A program made the position numbers and the translations under genes. Of a stretch of 64,000 nucleotides of DNA, positions 9,899-18,066 are shown in pieces (the first letter of the stretch is position 1; every line of letters begins with the position of its first letter). This stretch comes from Streptomyces griseoluteus (GTDB lineage: Bacteria; Actinomycetota; Actinomycetes; Streptomycetales; Streptomycetaceae). The notes below the pieces were generated by a model, which did no database searches, was not told where the DNA came from, and saw only the letters and a list, made by a program, of their open reading frames with translations. Location of the stretch: assembly GCA_000717735.1 (NCBI GenBank), contig JOBE01000050.1, positions 6,657 to 70,656 of the forward strand, given 5' to 3'.

Positions 9899-11302
9899 AT
9901 GGCTGCCCGTACGAAATCGACCAAGGACCGGCCGTCCTACCGCTGCACCGAGTGCGGCTGGCAGACGGCCAAGTGGCTCGGCCGCTGTCCCGAGTGCCAG
10001 GCCTGGGGGACGGTCGAGGAGTACGGCGCGCCCGCCGTCCGTACGACCGCGGCGGGCCGGGTCTCCACCGCGGCCGTGCCCATCGGGCAGGTCGACGGCC
10101 GGCAGGCGACCGCCCGCTCCACCGGCGTCGACGAGCTGGACCGGGTCCTCGGCGGGGGCCTGGTGCCCGGCGCCGTCGTGCTGCTCGCGGGCGAGCCGGG
10201 CGTCGGCAAGTCCACGCTGCTGCTCGACGTGGCGGCCAAGGCGGCGAGCGACGAGCACCGCACGCTGTACGTGACGGGCGAGGAGTCCGCGAGCCAGGTC
10301 CGGCTGCGCGCCGACCGGATCAACGCGCTCAGCGACCATCTCTACCTGGCGGCCGAGACCGATCTGTCGGCCGTGCTCGGGCACCTGGACGCCGTGAAGC
10401 CCTCGCTGCTGATCATGGACTCGGTGCAGACCGTCGCCTCCCCCGAGATCGACGGCGCGCCCGGCGGCATGGCGCAGGTCCGCGAGGTCGCCGGAGCGCT
10501 CATCCGGGCCTCCAAGGAGCGCGGCATGTCCACGCTCCTCGTCGGCCACGTCACCAAGGACGGGGCCATCGCCGGTCCCCGGCTCCTGGAGCACCTGGTC
10601 GACGTCGTCCTGAGCTTCGAGGGAGACCGGCACGCGCGCCTGCGCCTGGTCCGGGGCGTCAAGAACCGGTACGGGGCGACCGACGAGGTCGGCTGCTTCG
10701 AACTGCACGACGAGGGCATCACCGGGCTCACCGACCCCTCCGGGCTGTTCCTGACCCGGCGTGACGTGGCCGTTCCCGGCACCTGTCTGACGGTCACCCT
10801 GGAGGGCCGCCGGCCGCTCGTCGCCGAGGTCCAGTCGCTGACCGTGGACTCCCAGATCCCGTCCCCGCGCCGGACCGTCTCCGGTCTCGAGACCTCCCGG
10901 GTCTCGATGATGCTCGCGGTCCTTGAGCAGCGCGGCCGGATCAGCGCGCTGGGCAAGCGGGACATCTACAGCGCCACCGTGGGCGGTGTGAAGCTCACCG
11001 AGCCCGCCGCCGACCTGGCGATCGCGCTCGCCCTCGCCTCCGCGGCGAGCGACACCCCGCTGCCGAAGAACCTGGTGGCGATCGGCGAGGTCGGGCTCGC
11101 GGGCGAGGTCCGGCGGGTCACGGGCGTCCAGCGCCGGCTGGCCGAGGCGCACCGGCTGGGCTTCACGCACGCACTGGTCCCCACGGACCCGGGCAGGGTG
11201 CCGGCGGGCATGAAGGTGACGGAGGTCGCGGACATGGGCGACGCGCTGCGGGTGCTGCCGCGCGGCCGGCGCGCGAAGGCCCCGGAGGCGGCGGAGGGGT
11301 AG
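9899..11302 (+). CDS. radA: DNA repair protein RadA
   Basis: 467 residues. It is a RecA-like ATPase that helps process branched recombination intermediates. The N-terminal zinc finger (YRCTECGWQTAKWLGRCPEC) is followed by Walker A (GEPGVGKSTLLLD), the RadA-specific KNRYG motif (KNRYGATDEVG) and a Lon-protease-like C-terminal domain. The ATG at 9899 fits the family start; an upstream in-frame ATG at 9791 is rejected because it adds 36 non-family residues. The stop codon TAG (11300-11302) uses the TA flank and first G of an inverted-repeat element. disA follows, the usual pairing in actinobacteria and firmicutes. Confidence 0.96.
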   Translation: MAARTKSTKDRPSYRCTECGWQTAKWLGRCPECQAWGTVEEYGAPAVRTTAAGRVSTAAVPIGQVDGRQATARSTGVDELDRVLGGGLVPGAVVLLAGEPGVGKSTLLLDVAAKAASDEHRTLYVTGEESASQVRLRADRINALSDHLYLAAETDLSAVLGHLDAVKPSLLIMDSVQTVASPEIDGAPGGMAQVREVAGALIRASKERGMSTLLVGHVTKDGAIAGPRLLEHLVDVVLSFEGDRHARLRLVRGVKNRYGATDEVGCFELHDEGITGLTDPSGLFLTRRDVAVPGTCLTVTLEGRRPLVAEVQSLTVDSQIPSPRRTVSGLETSRVSMMLAVLEQRGRISALGKRDIYSATVGGVKLTEPAADLAIALALASAASDTPLPKNLVAIGEVGLAGEVRRVTGVQRRLAEAHRLGFTHALVPTDPGRVPAGMKVTEVADMGDALRVLPRGRRAKAPEAAEG

Positions 11303-11461
11303 GGCCTGTCTTTTGGATCAGGCCGGATCAGGGAGCGGGACCTGGTGCGTGTGATCGCAAGGCAGAGGAGGGAGTCGACGCGGAGCGCTGGGGACCGACG
11401 ACAACGCGGCGAGCGCGCGTGCCGGGCCCCGCGAGCCCGGCATGATCCAAAAGTCAGGCCC
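11302..11461. repeat. 160-bp inverted-repeat (MITE-like) element at the radA stop codon
   Basis: The ends are 19-bp inverted repeats: GGGCCTGTCTTTTGGATCA (11302-11320) and the complement of GGGCCTGACTTTTGGATCA (11443-11461), one mismatch. A TA dinucleotide flanks each side (11300-11301, 11462-11463), like the target duplication of TA-inserting transposons. The interior has no gene. A shorter relative is at 12821-12899 and a single end at 31075-31093. This looks like a non-autonomous transposon; the parent transposase is not in the window. Confidence 0.7.
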
Positions 11462-11696
11462 TAGGCCTGATCCGGAGGACGGGCCCCGGCCATGGTCCGC
11501 CGCCCCGGCGGGGGCACCCCGCGCGTGGGGTGACAGGTTCGCTCCGTACGCTTCGCAAAGGCGCGGAGGGTTAGGTCCGCGTCAGGGCGGGGACCCCTTT
11601 CGGACCACCCGGGATCGGTCGGGGGCGGAGGGCGGCGGGGTGGTGTCGCTAGACTTTGCCCTGGTCTCGCCCATCCGTACGAGCCGGAGGAGTGCA
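11462..11696. other. Gene-free upstream region of disA
   Basis: About 235 bases between the repeat element and disA. It begins with GGCCTGATCCGG, related to the element's subterminal sequence, and later becomes ordinary GC-rich intergenic DNA. GGAGG just before 11697 is the disA ribosome site. An in-frame ATG at 11442 exists inside the repeat but translating this stretch gives low-complexity, non-family sequence. No clear promoter was recognised. Confidence 0.5.
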
Positions 11697-12821
11697 GTGG
11701 CAGCCAAGGACGGGGCAACAGGTCCTGGAAAGTCCGGCGCGGGCTCCGGCAACGAAGCACTGATGCGTGCCGCGCTGAGCGCGGTCGCGCCCGGCACCGC
11801 GCTGCGCGACGGCCTGGAGCGGATCCTGCGCGGCAACACCGGTGGACTCATCGTGCTCGGCCTGGACAAGACGGTCGACTCGATGTGCACCGGCGGTTTC
11901 GTGCTGGACGTCGAGTTCGCCGCCACGCGCCTGCGTGAGCTGTGCAAGCTCGACGGCGCGCTCGTCCTGGACAAGGACATCACGAAGATCCACCGCGCGG
12001 GTGTGCAGCTCGTCCCGGACGCCTCGATCCCCACGGAGGAGACCGGCACCCGGCACCGTACGGCGGACCGGGTCTCCAAGCAGTGCAACTTCCCGGTCGT
12101 CTCCGTCTCCCAGTCCATGCGTCTGATCGCGCTGTACGTGGACGGTGAGCGGCGGGTCCTGGAGGAGTCGGCCGCGATCCTGTCCCGTGCCAACCAGGCG
12201 CTCGCGACCCTGGAGCGGTACAAGCTCCGGCTCGACGAGGTGGCCGGCACGCTCTCCGCCCTGGAGATCGAGGACCTGGTCACGGTCCGGGACGTCACCG
12301 CCGTCGCCCAGCGTCTGGAGATGGTCCGCCGGATCGCCACCGAGATCGCGGAGTACGTGGTCGAGCTCGGCACGGACGGGCGGCTCCTCTCGCTCCAGCT
12401 CGACGAGTTGATCGCGGGAGTGGAGCCGGAGCGCGAGCTGGTGATCCGGGACTACGTGCCGGAGCCGACGGCCAAGCGGTCGCGGACGGTGCCGGAGGCG
12501 CTCACCGAGCTGGACGCGCTGACCCACACCGAGCTGCTCGAACTTCCTGTGGTGGCACGGGCACTGGGCTACAGCGGTTCGCCCGAGACCCTCGACTCGG
12601 CGGTCTCGCCGCGCGGCTACCGGCTCCTCGCCAAGGTGCCGAGGCTGCCGGGCGCGATCATCGAGCGGCTCGTGGAGCACTTCGGCGGGCTGCAGAAGCT
12701 GCTCGCGGCCAGTGTCGACGACCTGCAGACCGTCGACGGTGTCGGCGAGGCCCGTGCCCGCAGCGTGCGCGAGGGCCTGTCGCGGCTCGCGGAGTCCTCG
12801 ATCCTGGAGCGGTACGTCTAG
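11697..12821 (+). CDS. disA: DNA integrity scanning diadenylate cyclase DisA
   Basis: 374 residues. It makes c-di-AMP from two ATP and pauses at branched DNA. The N-terminal cyclase domain carries the DGA motif ([11 protein letters not shown]) and the RHR motif ([10 protein letters not shown]). A helical linker and C-terminal helix-hairpin-helix DNA-binding motif follow ([17 protein letters not shown]). The GTG at 11697 is preceded by GGAGG and gives the family N-terminus (VAAKDG). The stop codon TAG (12819-12821) is formed at the edge of a second inverted-repeat element. Confidence 0.96.
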   Translation: MAAKDGATGPGKSGAGSGNEALMRAALSAVAPGTALRDGLERILRGNTGGLIVLGLDKTVDSMCTGGFVLDVEFAATRLRELCKLDGALVLDKDITKIHRAGVQLVPDASIPTEETGTRHRTADRVSKQCNFPVVSVSQSMRLIALYVDGERRVLEESAAILSRANQALATLERYKLRLDEVAGTLSALEIEDLVTVRDVTAVAQRLEMVRRIATEIAEYVVELGTDGRLLSLQLDELIAGVEPERELVIRDYVPEPTAKRSRTVPEALTELDALTHTELLELPVVARALGYSGSPETLDSAVSPRGYRLLAKVPRLPGAIIERLVEHFGGLQKLLAASVDDLQTVDGVGEARARSVREGLSRLAESSILERYV

Positions 12822-12899
12822 GGCCTGTCTTTTGGATCAGGCCGGGCTCGCGGGGCCTGGTGCCGCTCCCTGATCCGGCCTGATCCAAACGACAGACCC
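12821..12899. repeat. 79-bp inverted-repeat element at the disA stop codon
   Basis: The left end (12821-12839) is identical to the left end of the 11302-11461 element. The right end (12881-12899) is its complement with two mismatches. The left flank is TA, the right flank TG. It can fold into a long hairpin and may now act as the disA terminator. Confidence 0.7.
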
Positions 12900-12937
12900 T
12901 GGCGATTCGTACGCACGCCGGTACGACCCACCGCGAG

Positions 12938-12979
12938 CTGTCTCTTATACACATCTCCGAGCCCACGAGACCGTACTAG
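12938..12979. other. Illumina Nextera adapter plus i7 index: sequencing artefact
   Basis: Positions 12938-12971 match, base for base, the 34-base Nextera transposase read-2 adapter as read through from an insert (19-base mosaic end CTGTCTCTTATACACATCT then CCGAGCCCACGAGAC). The next eight bases, CGTACTAG (12972-12979), equal the standard Nextera N702 index, and ATC after it matches the start of the P7 tail. This is not biological DNA; the assembly was joined through untrimmed adapter, so the flanks may not be adjacent in the genome. Confidence 0.97.
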
Positions 12980-13737
12980 ATCGCGGTGGCGCACCGCGGT
13001 GCGCTCCGCCCGCGGTCCCACTCCACGGTGTGGGTGACGGTGGCCTTCGCGGGGACGCGCAGCAGGACCGGGGTGCCGGGGCGGGGGCAGTCGGCGGAGG
13101 ACCAGATCTGCTCGTCCTGGGCGTCACTGATCGTCAGAACCGCGCTGCGGGGCCCGAAGTCCGCCTTGCAGTCGGTGGTCGAGGTGCTCTTCGCGACGAG
13201 GTGGAACCGGGGCTTCTCCCCCGCCTCGTAGCTGACCTTGGCGGTGCGCAGGGTCAACTGCAGCGAACCGGCGGGGCAGTTCGGGAGCGGTGAGTCGGCC
13301 GGCACCTGGCGGCCCGCGCCGGTGCCCGCTCCCCCGTCGCCGCCCGCGCCGTCGGTGTCGCCGTTCTTGCCGCCGTCACCGGCGCCCGCGGAGGTACCGG
13401 CGGCCGTACCGGCGTCGGCGCCCGACCCCGCGTCCGCACCGGAGTCGCCGGGGTCTCCGTCACCGCCGGCGGAATCGCCGGAGTCGTCCGACTCGTCGCG
13501 TCCGCCGGGCTGTTGGCTGATGGCGGGTCCGCTGCCTGAGGGTCCGGGGGTGATCGAGGGAGGGGTGGGAGACGAGCCGTTGGCCGCGTCGTTCGACTTC
13601 TTCCCGCCCCCGTCACCGGAGGTGACGGCCCATACGGCGAGGAGGGCGAGAAGTGCCACCAGGCACGCCGCCACCGCCCTCCGTCGCCAGTAGATGGTGG
13701 AGGGAAGCGGCCCGACCGGATTGCGCAAAGATCCCAC
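12976..13737 (-). CDS. Membrane-anchored hypothetical protein, C-terminus lost to adapter chimera
   Basis: About 253 residues are readable. The N-terminus (GTG at 13737, VGSLRNPVGPLPSTIYWRRR) leads into one membrane helix (AVAACLVALLALLAVWAVT). A long Ser/Gly/Asp/Pro-rich linker follows, then an outside beta domain with cysteines (PLPNCPAGSLQLTLRT, STTDCKADFGP, WSSADCPRPG). The apparent stop TAG comes from the adapter index at 12976-12978, so the true C-terminus is missing. An in-frame GTG at 13779 is a possible earlier start, but AAGG before 13737 favours the shorter form. Function unknown; likely an envelope protein. Confidence 0.7.
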   Translation of the reverse strand: MGSLRNPVGPLPSTIYWRRRAVAACLVALLALLAVWAVTSGDGGGKKSNDAANGSSPTPPSITPGPSGSGPAISQQPGGRDESDDSGDSAGGDGDPGDSGADAGSGADAGTAAGTSAGAGDGGKNGDTDGAGGDGGAGTGAGRQVPADSPLPNCPAGSLQLTLRTAKVSYEAGEKPRFHLVAKSTSTTDCKADFGPRSAVLTISDAQDEQIWSSADCPRPGTPVLLRVPAKATVTHTVEWDRGRSAPRCATAI

Positions 13738-13994
13738 GACCCGAACCTTACGAGAGATCCGGCCCAACTCCCGCCCCACCCGCCGCCCGAGACCTCAAGT
13801 TTTGCCGATGATCACATCCATCGGTTCCGGGAACTTTTCCGGTGACGAGACCTTGATCTCCTCGCGAACTCACCAGAAACCAGCGGGAAACGGACGGAAG
13901 CGCGGGACTGCCGGGGACCCCCACTTTCGTAAGGGGTCGTTCTGGCCGTCGGCCCGGGGCGGTGGACTCCGGATTCCGGTTAGCGTCGTCCACC
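13738..13994. other. Divergent intergenic region, nothing specific seen
   Basis: About 257 bases between the envelope protein gene and the PAP2 gene, noticeably less GC-rich than the genes. It must hold both promoters. I see no convincing operator, RNA or repeat. Confidence 0.4.
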
Positions 13995-14666
13995 ATGAAC
14001 ACGCTCCTCGACCTGTCCGACCGGCTGTACCTCGACGTCGCCGACTTCGCCCACTCCACCCCCCACTGGTTCCAGTGGCTCGCCGAGGTCTGGACCGAGG
14101 CAGGACTGCTGCTGTTCGGCGTGCTGTTCCTGGCCGGCTGGTGGCGCTCCCGCGACGGTGCGAGCCGTGCGATGTCGCTCGCGCTGCTCGCGCCGCTCGC
14201 CACCGCCTTCGGATACGTGGTGAGCGAGGGGCTGAAGTCGCTGATCGACGAGGAACGTCCGTGCCGTGCGGTCGTCGGGGCGCCCGCATCCCTGGTCACC
14301 TGTCCCCCCTATGGCGACTGGTCCTTCCCCAGCAACCACTCGGCCATCGCGGGTGCCGCGGCCGTCGCGCTCGCGCTGTCCTGGCGCGGGATCGTCTGGC
14401 TGACCGTGCCCATGGCCGTCCTCATGGCCTTCTCGCGGGTCTTCGTCGGCGTGCACTACCCGCACGACGTGACCGTCGGCCTGCTCCTCGGAGGCCTGGT
14501 GGCCTTCCTCGTCATGAGGGCGGCGGTCCGCCCGGTGGGCTCCCTGGTCGAGACGGCCCGGTCGAGCCGCAGCTCGGCCGTGGTGTGGTGCGCGGGGCGC
14601 GGGCCCCGGACGCACGCCTCCTCGCGCGCTGAGGAACCCCGGCGCGCGCGCCACGGCGCGTACTGA
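13995..14666 (+). CDS. PAP2-family membrane phosphatase (undecaprenyl-diphosphatase-like)
   Basis: 223 residues with about five membrane helices. The three PAP2 signature motifs are present: KSLIDEERPC (K-x6-RP type), PSNHS, and SRVFVGVHYPHDV with the nucleophile and acid/base histidines. Such enzymes dephosphorylate lipid pyrophosphates such as undecaprenyl pyrophosphate at the outer face of the membrane, recycling the wall carrier lipid. The ATG at 13995 fits the family start. The C-terminal 35 residues are basic and non-conserved in look. Confidence 0.88.
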   Translation: MNTLLDLSDRLYLDVADFAHSTPHWFQWLAEVWTEAGLLLFGVLFLAGWWRSRDGASRAMSLALLAPLATAFGYVVSEGLKSLIDEERPCRAVVGAPASLVTCPPYGDWSFPSNHSAIAGAAAVALALSWRGIVWLTVPMAVLMAFSRVFVGVHYPHDVTVGLLLGGLVAFLVMRAAVRPVGSLVETARSSRSSAVVWCAGRGPRTHASSRAEEPRRARHGAY

Positions 14667-14736
14667 GCCACTCGCCCGGGGCCGGTGACACGGCACCTAC
14701 GGTTCGCGCCGTGGACGTGCCAGGATCGGGGGTGCC

Positions 14737-15780
14737 ATGACTTCCATCGACGCTCCCGTCACCCCTGACGCCCCCGCCGCCCCTGACGCCACTGACGCCC
14801 CCGCCGCCCCCGCCGCCTCTGACGCTCCCGAAGCCCTCGATGCTCGCGAAGCGCTGGAGGCTCGTGGGGCTCTTGAGGCTTCCGCTGCCTCCGCCCTGCC
14901 CACGCCCCCGGCCGAGCTGCACGGGCCGGTCCTCGCCTGGTTCGACCGGCACGCCCGCGACCTGCCCTGGCGCCGCCCCGAGGCCGGTGCCTGGGGGGTC
15001 ATGGTCAGCGAGTTCATGCTCCAGCAGACCCCGGTCGTCCGGGTGCTGCCCGTGTACGAGCAGTGGCTCGCCCGCTGGCCGCGCCCGGCCGACCTGGCCG
15101 CCGACGCCCCCGGCGAGGCGGTCCGCGCCTGGGGACGGCTCGGCTATCCGCGGCGGGCCCTGCGGCTGCACGCCGCCGCCGTGGCCATAACGGAACGGCA
15201 CAGGGGCGACGTACCGAGCGATCACGGCCAGCTGCTCGCGCTGCCCGGCATCGGCGAGTACACGGCGGCCGCGGTGGCCTCCTTCGCGTACGGGCAGCGC
15301 CACGCGGTCCTCGACACCAACGTGCGCCGGGTCTTCGCGCGGGCCGCGACCGGCGTCCAGTACCCGCCGAACGCGACCACCGCCGCCGAGCGGCGGCTCG
15401 CCCGCGCCCTGCTGCCCCGGGACGAGGCGACGGCCTCCCGCTGGGCCGCCGCCTCCATGGAACTGGGCGCGCTGGTCTGCACGGCGAAGAACGAGGACTG
15501 CGGGCGCTGCCCGATCTCCGGGCAGTGCGCCTGGCGGCTCTCCGGGAAGCCGGCCCACGACGGCCCGCCGCGGCGCGGCCAGACGTACGCCGGGACCGAC
15601 CGGCAAGTCCGCGGCCGGCTCCTCGCGGTGCTGCGGGACACGAGCGACCCGGTGGCGCAGGCGGTCCTGGACGCGGTCTGGGACGAGCCGGTGCAGCGGG
15701 CCAGGGCGCTTGACGGGCTGGTCGCGGACGGGCTCGTGGAGCCGCTGGACGGCGGGTACTACCGGCTTCCGGTGTCCTGA
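14737..15780 (+). CDS. mutY: A/G-specific adenine glycosylase MutY
   Basis: 347 residues. It removes adenine mispaired with 8-oxoguanine. The core shows EFMLQQTPV, the helix-hairpin-helix (LPGIGEYTAAAV), the catalytic Asp region (VLDTNVRRVF) and the four-cysteine iron-sulphur cluster at about 250-270 (VCTAKNEDCGRCPISGQCAW). The first ~55 residues are a low-complexity Ala/Asp/Pro repeat built from GACGCxCCC units and are not part of the enzyme fold. The NUDIX-like C-terminal domain of E. coli MutY is absent or much reduced, as in many actinobacteria. The true start could be inside the Ala-rich stretch. Confidence 0.93.
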   Translation: MTSIDAPVTPDAPAAPDATDAPAAPAASDAPEALDAREALEARGALEASAASALPTPPAELHGPVLAWFDRHARDLPWRRPEAGAWGVMVSEFMLQQTPVVRVLPVYEQWLARWPRPADLAADAPGEAVRAWGRLGYPRRALRLHAAAVAITERHRGDVPSDHGQLLALPGIGEYTAAAVASFAYGQRHAVLDTNVRRVFARAATGVQYPPNATTAAERRLARALLPRDEATASRWAAASMELGALVCTAKNEDCGRCPISGQCAWRLSGKPAHDGPPRRGQTYAGTDRQVRGRLLAVLRDTSDPVAQAVLDAVWDEPVQRARALDGLVADGLVEPLDGGYYRLPVS

Positions 15781-15833
15781 AGGCGGTGGAGGGGACCGCG
15801 GCCGCGAAACCTCCGCCGTTCCCTCTGTTACAC

Positions 15834-15855
15834 AACCGATGGACAGCCGTGCGTC
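15834..15855 (+). promoter_or_regulatory. Candidate SigE-type promoter upstream of sigE
   Basis: AAC at 15834-15836 and GTC at 15853-15855 are separated by 16 bases, matching the AAC-N16/17-GTC pattern I recall for SigE-dependent promoters. It lies about 100 bases before the sigE start, which would allow autoregulation. The motif is short and could occur by chance. Confidence 0.35.
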
Positions 15856-15953
15856 CACCGACGGCTGCCCCGCACAGCCCCGTGACAACAGCTCCGTAGC
15901 GTCGTCCACGACACGAGGAACAAGCTGGTCACGGGGTTGCGGAGGCGGTTGGG

Positions 15954-16526
15954 ATGAGGCATGGCGAGGTACTCGACTTCGAGGAGTACGTCCGCACGCG
16001 GCAGGACGCGCTGCTGCGCAGCGCCCGCCGTCTCGTCGCCGACCCCGTCGACGCCCAGGACCTCCTGCAGACGGCCCTGGCCCGCACGTTCGGACGCTGG
16101 GACGGCATCGCCGACAAGTCCCTCGCCGACGCCTACCTGCGCCGGGTCATGATCAACACACGGACCGAGTGGTGGCGCTCCCGCAAGCTCGAAGAGGTGC
16201 CCACCGAGCAGCTGCCCGACGCCTGTGGCGACGACCCCACCGAGCAGCACGCCGACCGGGCCCTCCTCATGGACGTCCTGAAGGTGCTCGCGCCGAAGCA
16301 GCGCAGCGTCGTCGTCCTGCGCCACTGGGAGCAGATGAGCACCGAGGAGACGGCGGCGGCGCTCGGCATGTCGACGGGTACGGTGAAGTCGACGCTCCAC
16401 CGCGCGCTCGCCCGGCTCCGCCAGGAGCTGGAGAGCCGTGAGCTCGACGCCCGGGCCCTGGGGCGGTCCGGGGAGCGGACGACCGTACGAGGCGACGAAC
16501 GGGAGCGGGAGCGGTGCGCGGCCTAG
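15954..16526 (+). CDS. sigE: ECF sigma factor SigE (cell-envelope stress)
   Basis: 190 residues. Sigma region 2 is at about 8-75 (DPVDAQDLLQTALARTFGRW) and region 4 with helix-turn-helix at about 110-165 (KVLAPKQRSVVVLRHWEQMS, ALGMSTGTVKSTLHRAL). Directly following cseA, cseB and cseC identify it as the sigE operon, where SigE directs genes that maintain the envelope under antibiotic or lysozyme stress. There is no cognate anti-sigma gene; control is transcriptional through CseB/CseC. Its stop codon overlaps the cseA start by 13 bases. The C-terminal ~30 residues are basic/acidic low complexity. Confidence 0.93.
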   Translation: MRHGEVLDFEEYVRTRQDALLRSARRLVADPVDAQDLLQTALARTFGRWDGIADKSLADAYLRRVMINTRTEWWRSRKLEEVPTEQLPDACGDDPTEQHADRALLMDVLKVLAPKQRSVVVLRHWEQMSTEETAAALGMSTGTVKSTLHRALARLRQELESRELDARALGRSGERTTVRGDERERERCAA

Positions 16527-17284
16527 ACGGCGAAGCCGACGGCAGCAGAGACGACGACGGCAGACACGACGGCGACAGCGACAGACACGGCCTCGGCAGC
16601 GGTGGGGATTCCGGCCGGGACGGGGCCGGGGGCCGCCGTCGGTGCCGTACCGTCAAGGCGGCGAGCATCACGGCGGCGGCCGGGCTCGTCGCCCTCGGGC
16701 TGTCCATGGCCGCCTGCTCCACCGGCGGCACCGGCTCCCGTGACGAGGGCGCGGCAGGCACCCACGACGTGGCCCCGGCGGCCCCCTCCGGGTCCGCCGA
16801 CGGTGAGCTGCGGTCCGCCGAGCGGGTCGACCCGATCGCGCTGCTCAAGGCCGATCCGAAGATCGGCTCGCGCCTCAAGGCCGATCTGAAGCCGTGCGTC
16901 GCGGACGCCTACCCGGTCGACGCCTCCTACGGCAATCTCACCGACGGCCCCGCCCCCGATGTCGTCGTCAACGTGATGACCTGCGGCGATGCCGTCGGCA
17001 TCGGTACGTACGTCTACCGGAAGCAGAGCGACCGGTACGAGAACGTCTTCATGGCGGAGGACGCGGCGGTCTACGCCACGATCGACCGGGGCGAGCTCGT
17101 CGTCACCAAGCAGGTGTACGCGAAGGGCGACCCGGTCGCGTATCCCTCGGGCGAGGACGTGATCACGTACCGCTGGTCGGGGAACAGGTTCACCCAGCAC
17201 GACTGGGTGCACAACGACTACAGCCGGGCCGTCGGCGACGGCGGCCTCGAGGAGCCCGCGCCGAGCGAGCCCCCGGGCAACTGA
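16514..17284 (+). CDS. cseA: Lipoprotein CseA, modulator of the sigE signal pathway
   Basis: 256 residues from a GTG at 16514 that overlaps the end of sigE. A hydrophilic Asp/Gly/Arg-rich stretch of about 40 residues precedes a basic patch, a hydrophobic helix and a lipobox (LGLSMAAC, Cys68). The long tail before the signal is unusual; a shorter start was not found with a good ribosome site. The mature domain includes DVVVNVMTCGDAVGIGTYVY. In S. coelicolor CseA is an extracytoplasmic lipoprotein that dampens CseC signalling; assignment here rests on gene order and the lipobox. Confidence 0.88.
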   Translation: MRGLDGEADGSRDDDGRHDGDSDRHGLGSGGDSGRDGAGGRRRCRTVKAASITAAAGLVALGLSMAACSTGGTGSRDEGAAGTHDVAPAAPSGSADGELRSAERVDPIALLKADPKIGSRLKADLKPCVADAYPVDASYGNLTDGPAPDVVVNVMTCGDAVGIGTYVYRKQSDRYENVFMAEDAAVYATIDRGELVVTKQVYAKGDPVAYPSGEDVITYRWSGNRFTQHDWVHNDYSRAVGDGGLEEPAPSEPPGN

Positions 17285-17285
17285 G

Positions 17286-17310
17286 CCCCTCCCCTCCCCT
17301 CCCCTCCCCT
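17286..17310 (+). repeat. (CCCCT)5 tandem repeat between cseA and cseB
   Basis: Five perfect copies of CCCCT follow the cseA stop, extended by a further C-run. The minus strand reads as repeated GGGGA tracts and could form a G-quadruplex. Copy number is likely to slip. It sits in the 72-base gap before cseB. Confidence 0.85.
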
Positions 17311-17356
17311 CCCCCACGACCGCACAAGCAGCGCGCGAACCCGAAGGACACGCACG

Positions 17357-18058
<702 letters not shown>

Positions 18059-18066
18059 GGCCGGGC

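Noticed and set aside
11442..11696. Longer DisA starting at an in-frame ATG
   Set aside because: The extra 85 residues come from a repeat element and intergenic DNA; the GTG at 11697 has a good ribosome site and gives the family length.
12658..12966. Small minus-strand protein beginning MGSEMCIRDS
   Set aside because: The start is translation of the Nextera adapter, not a gene.
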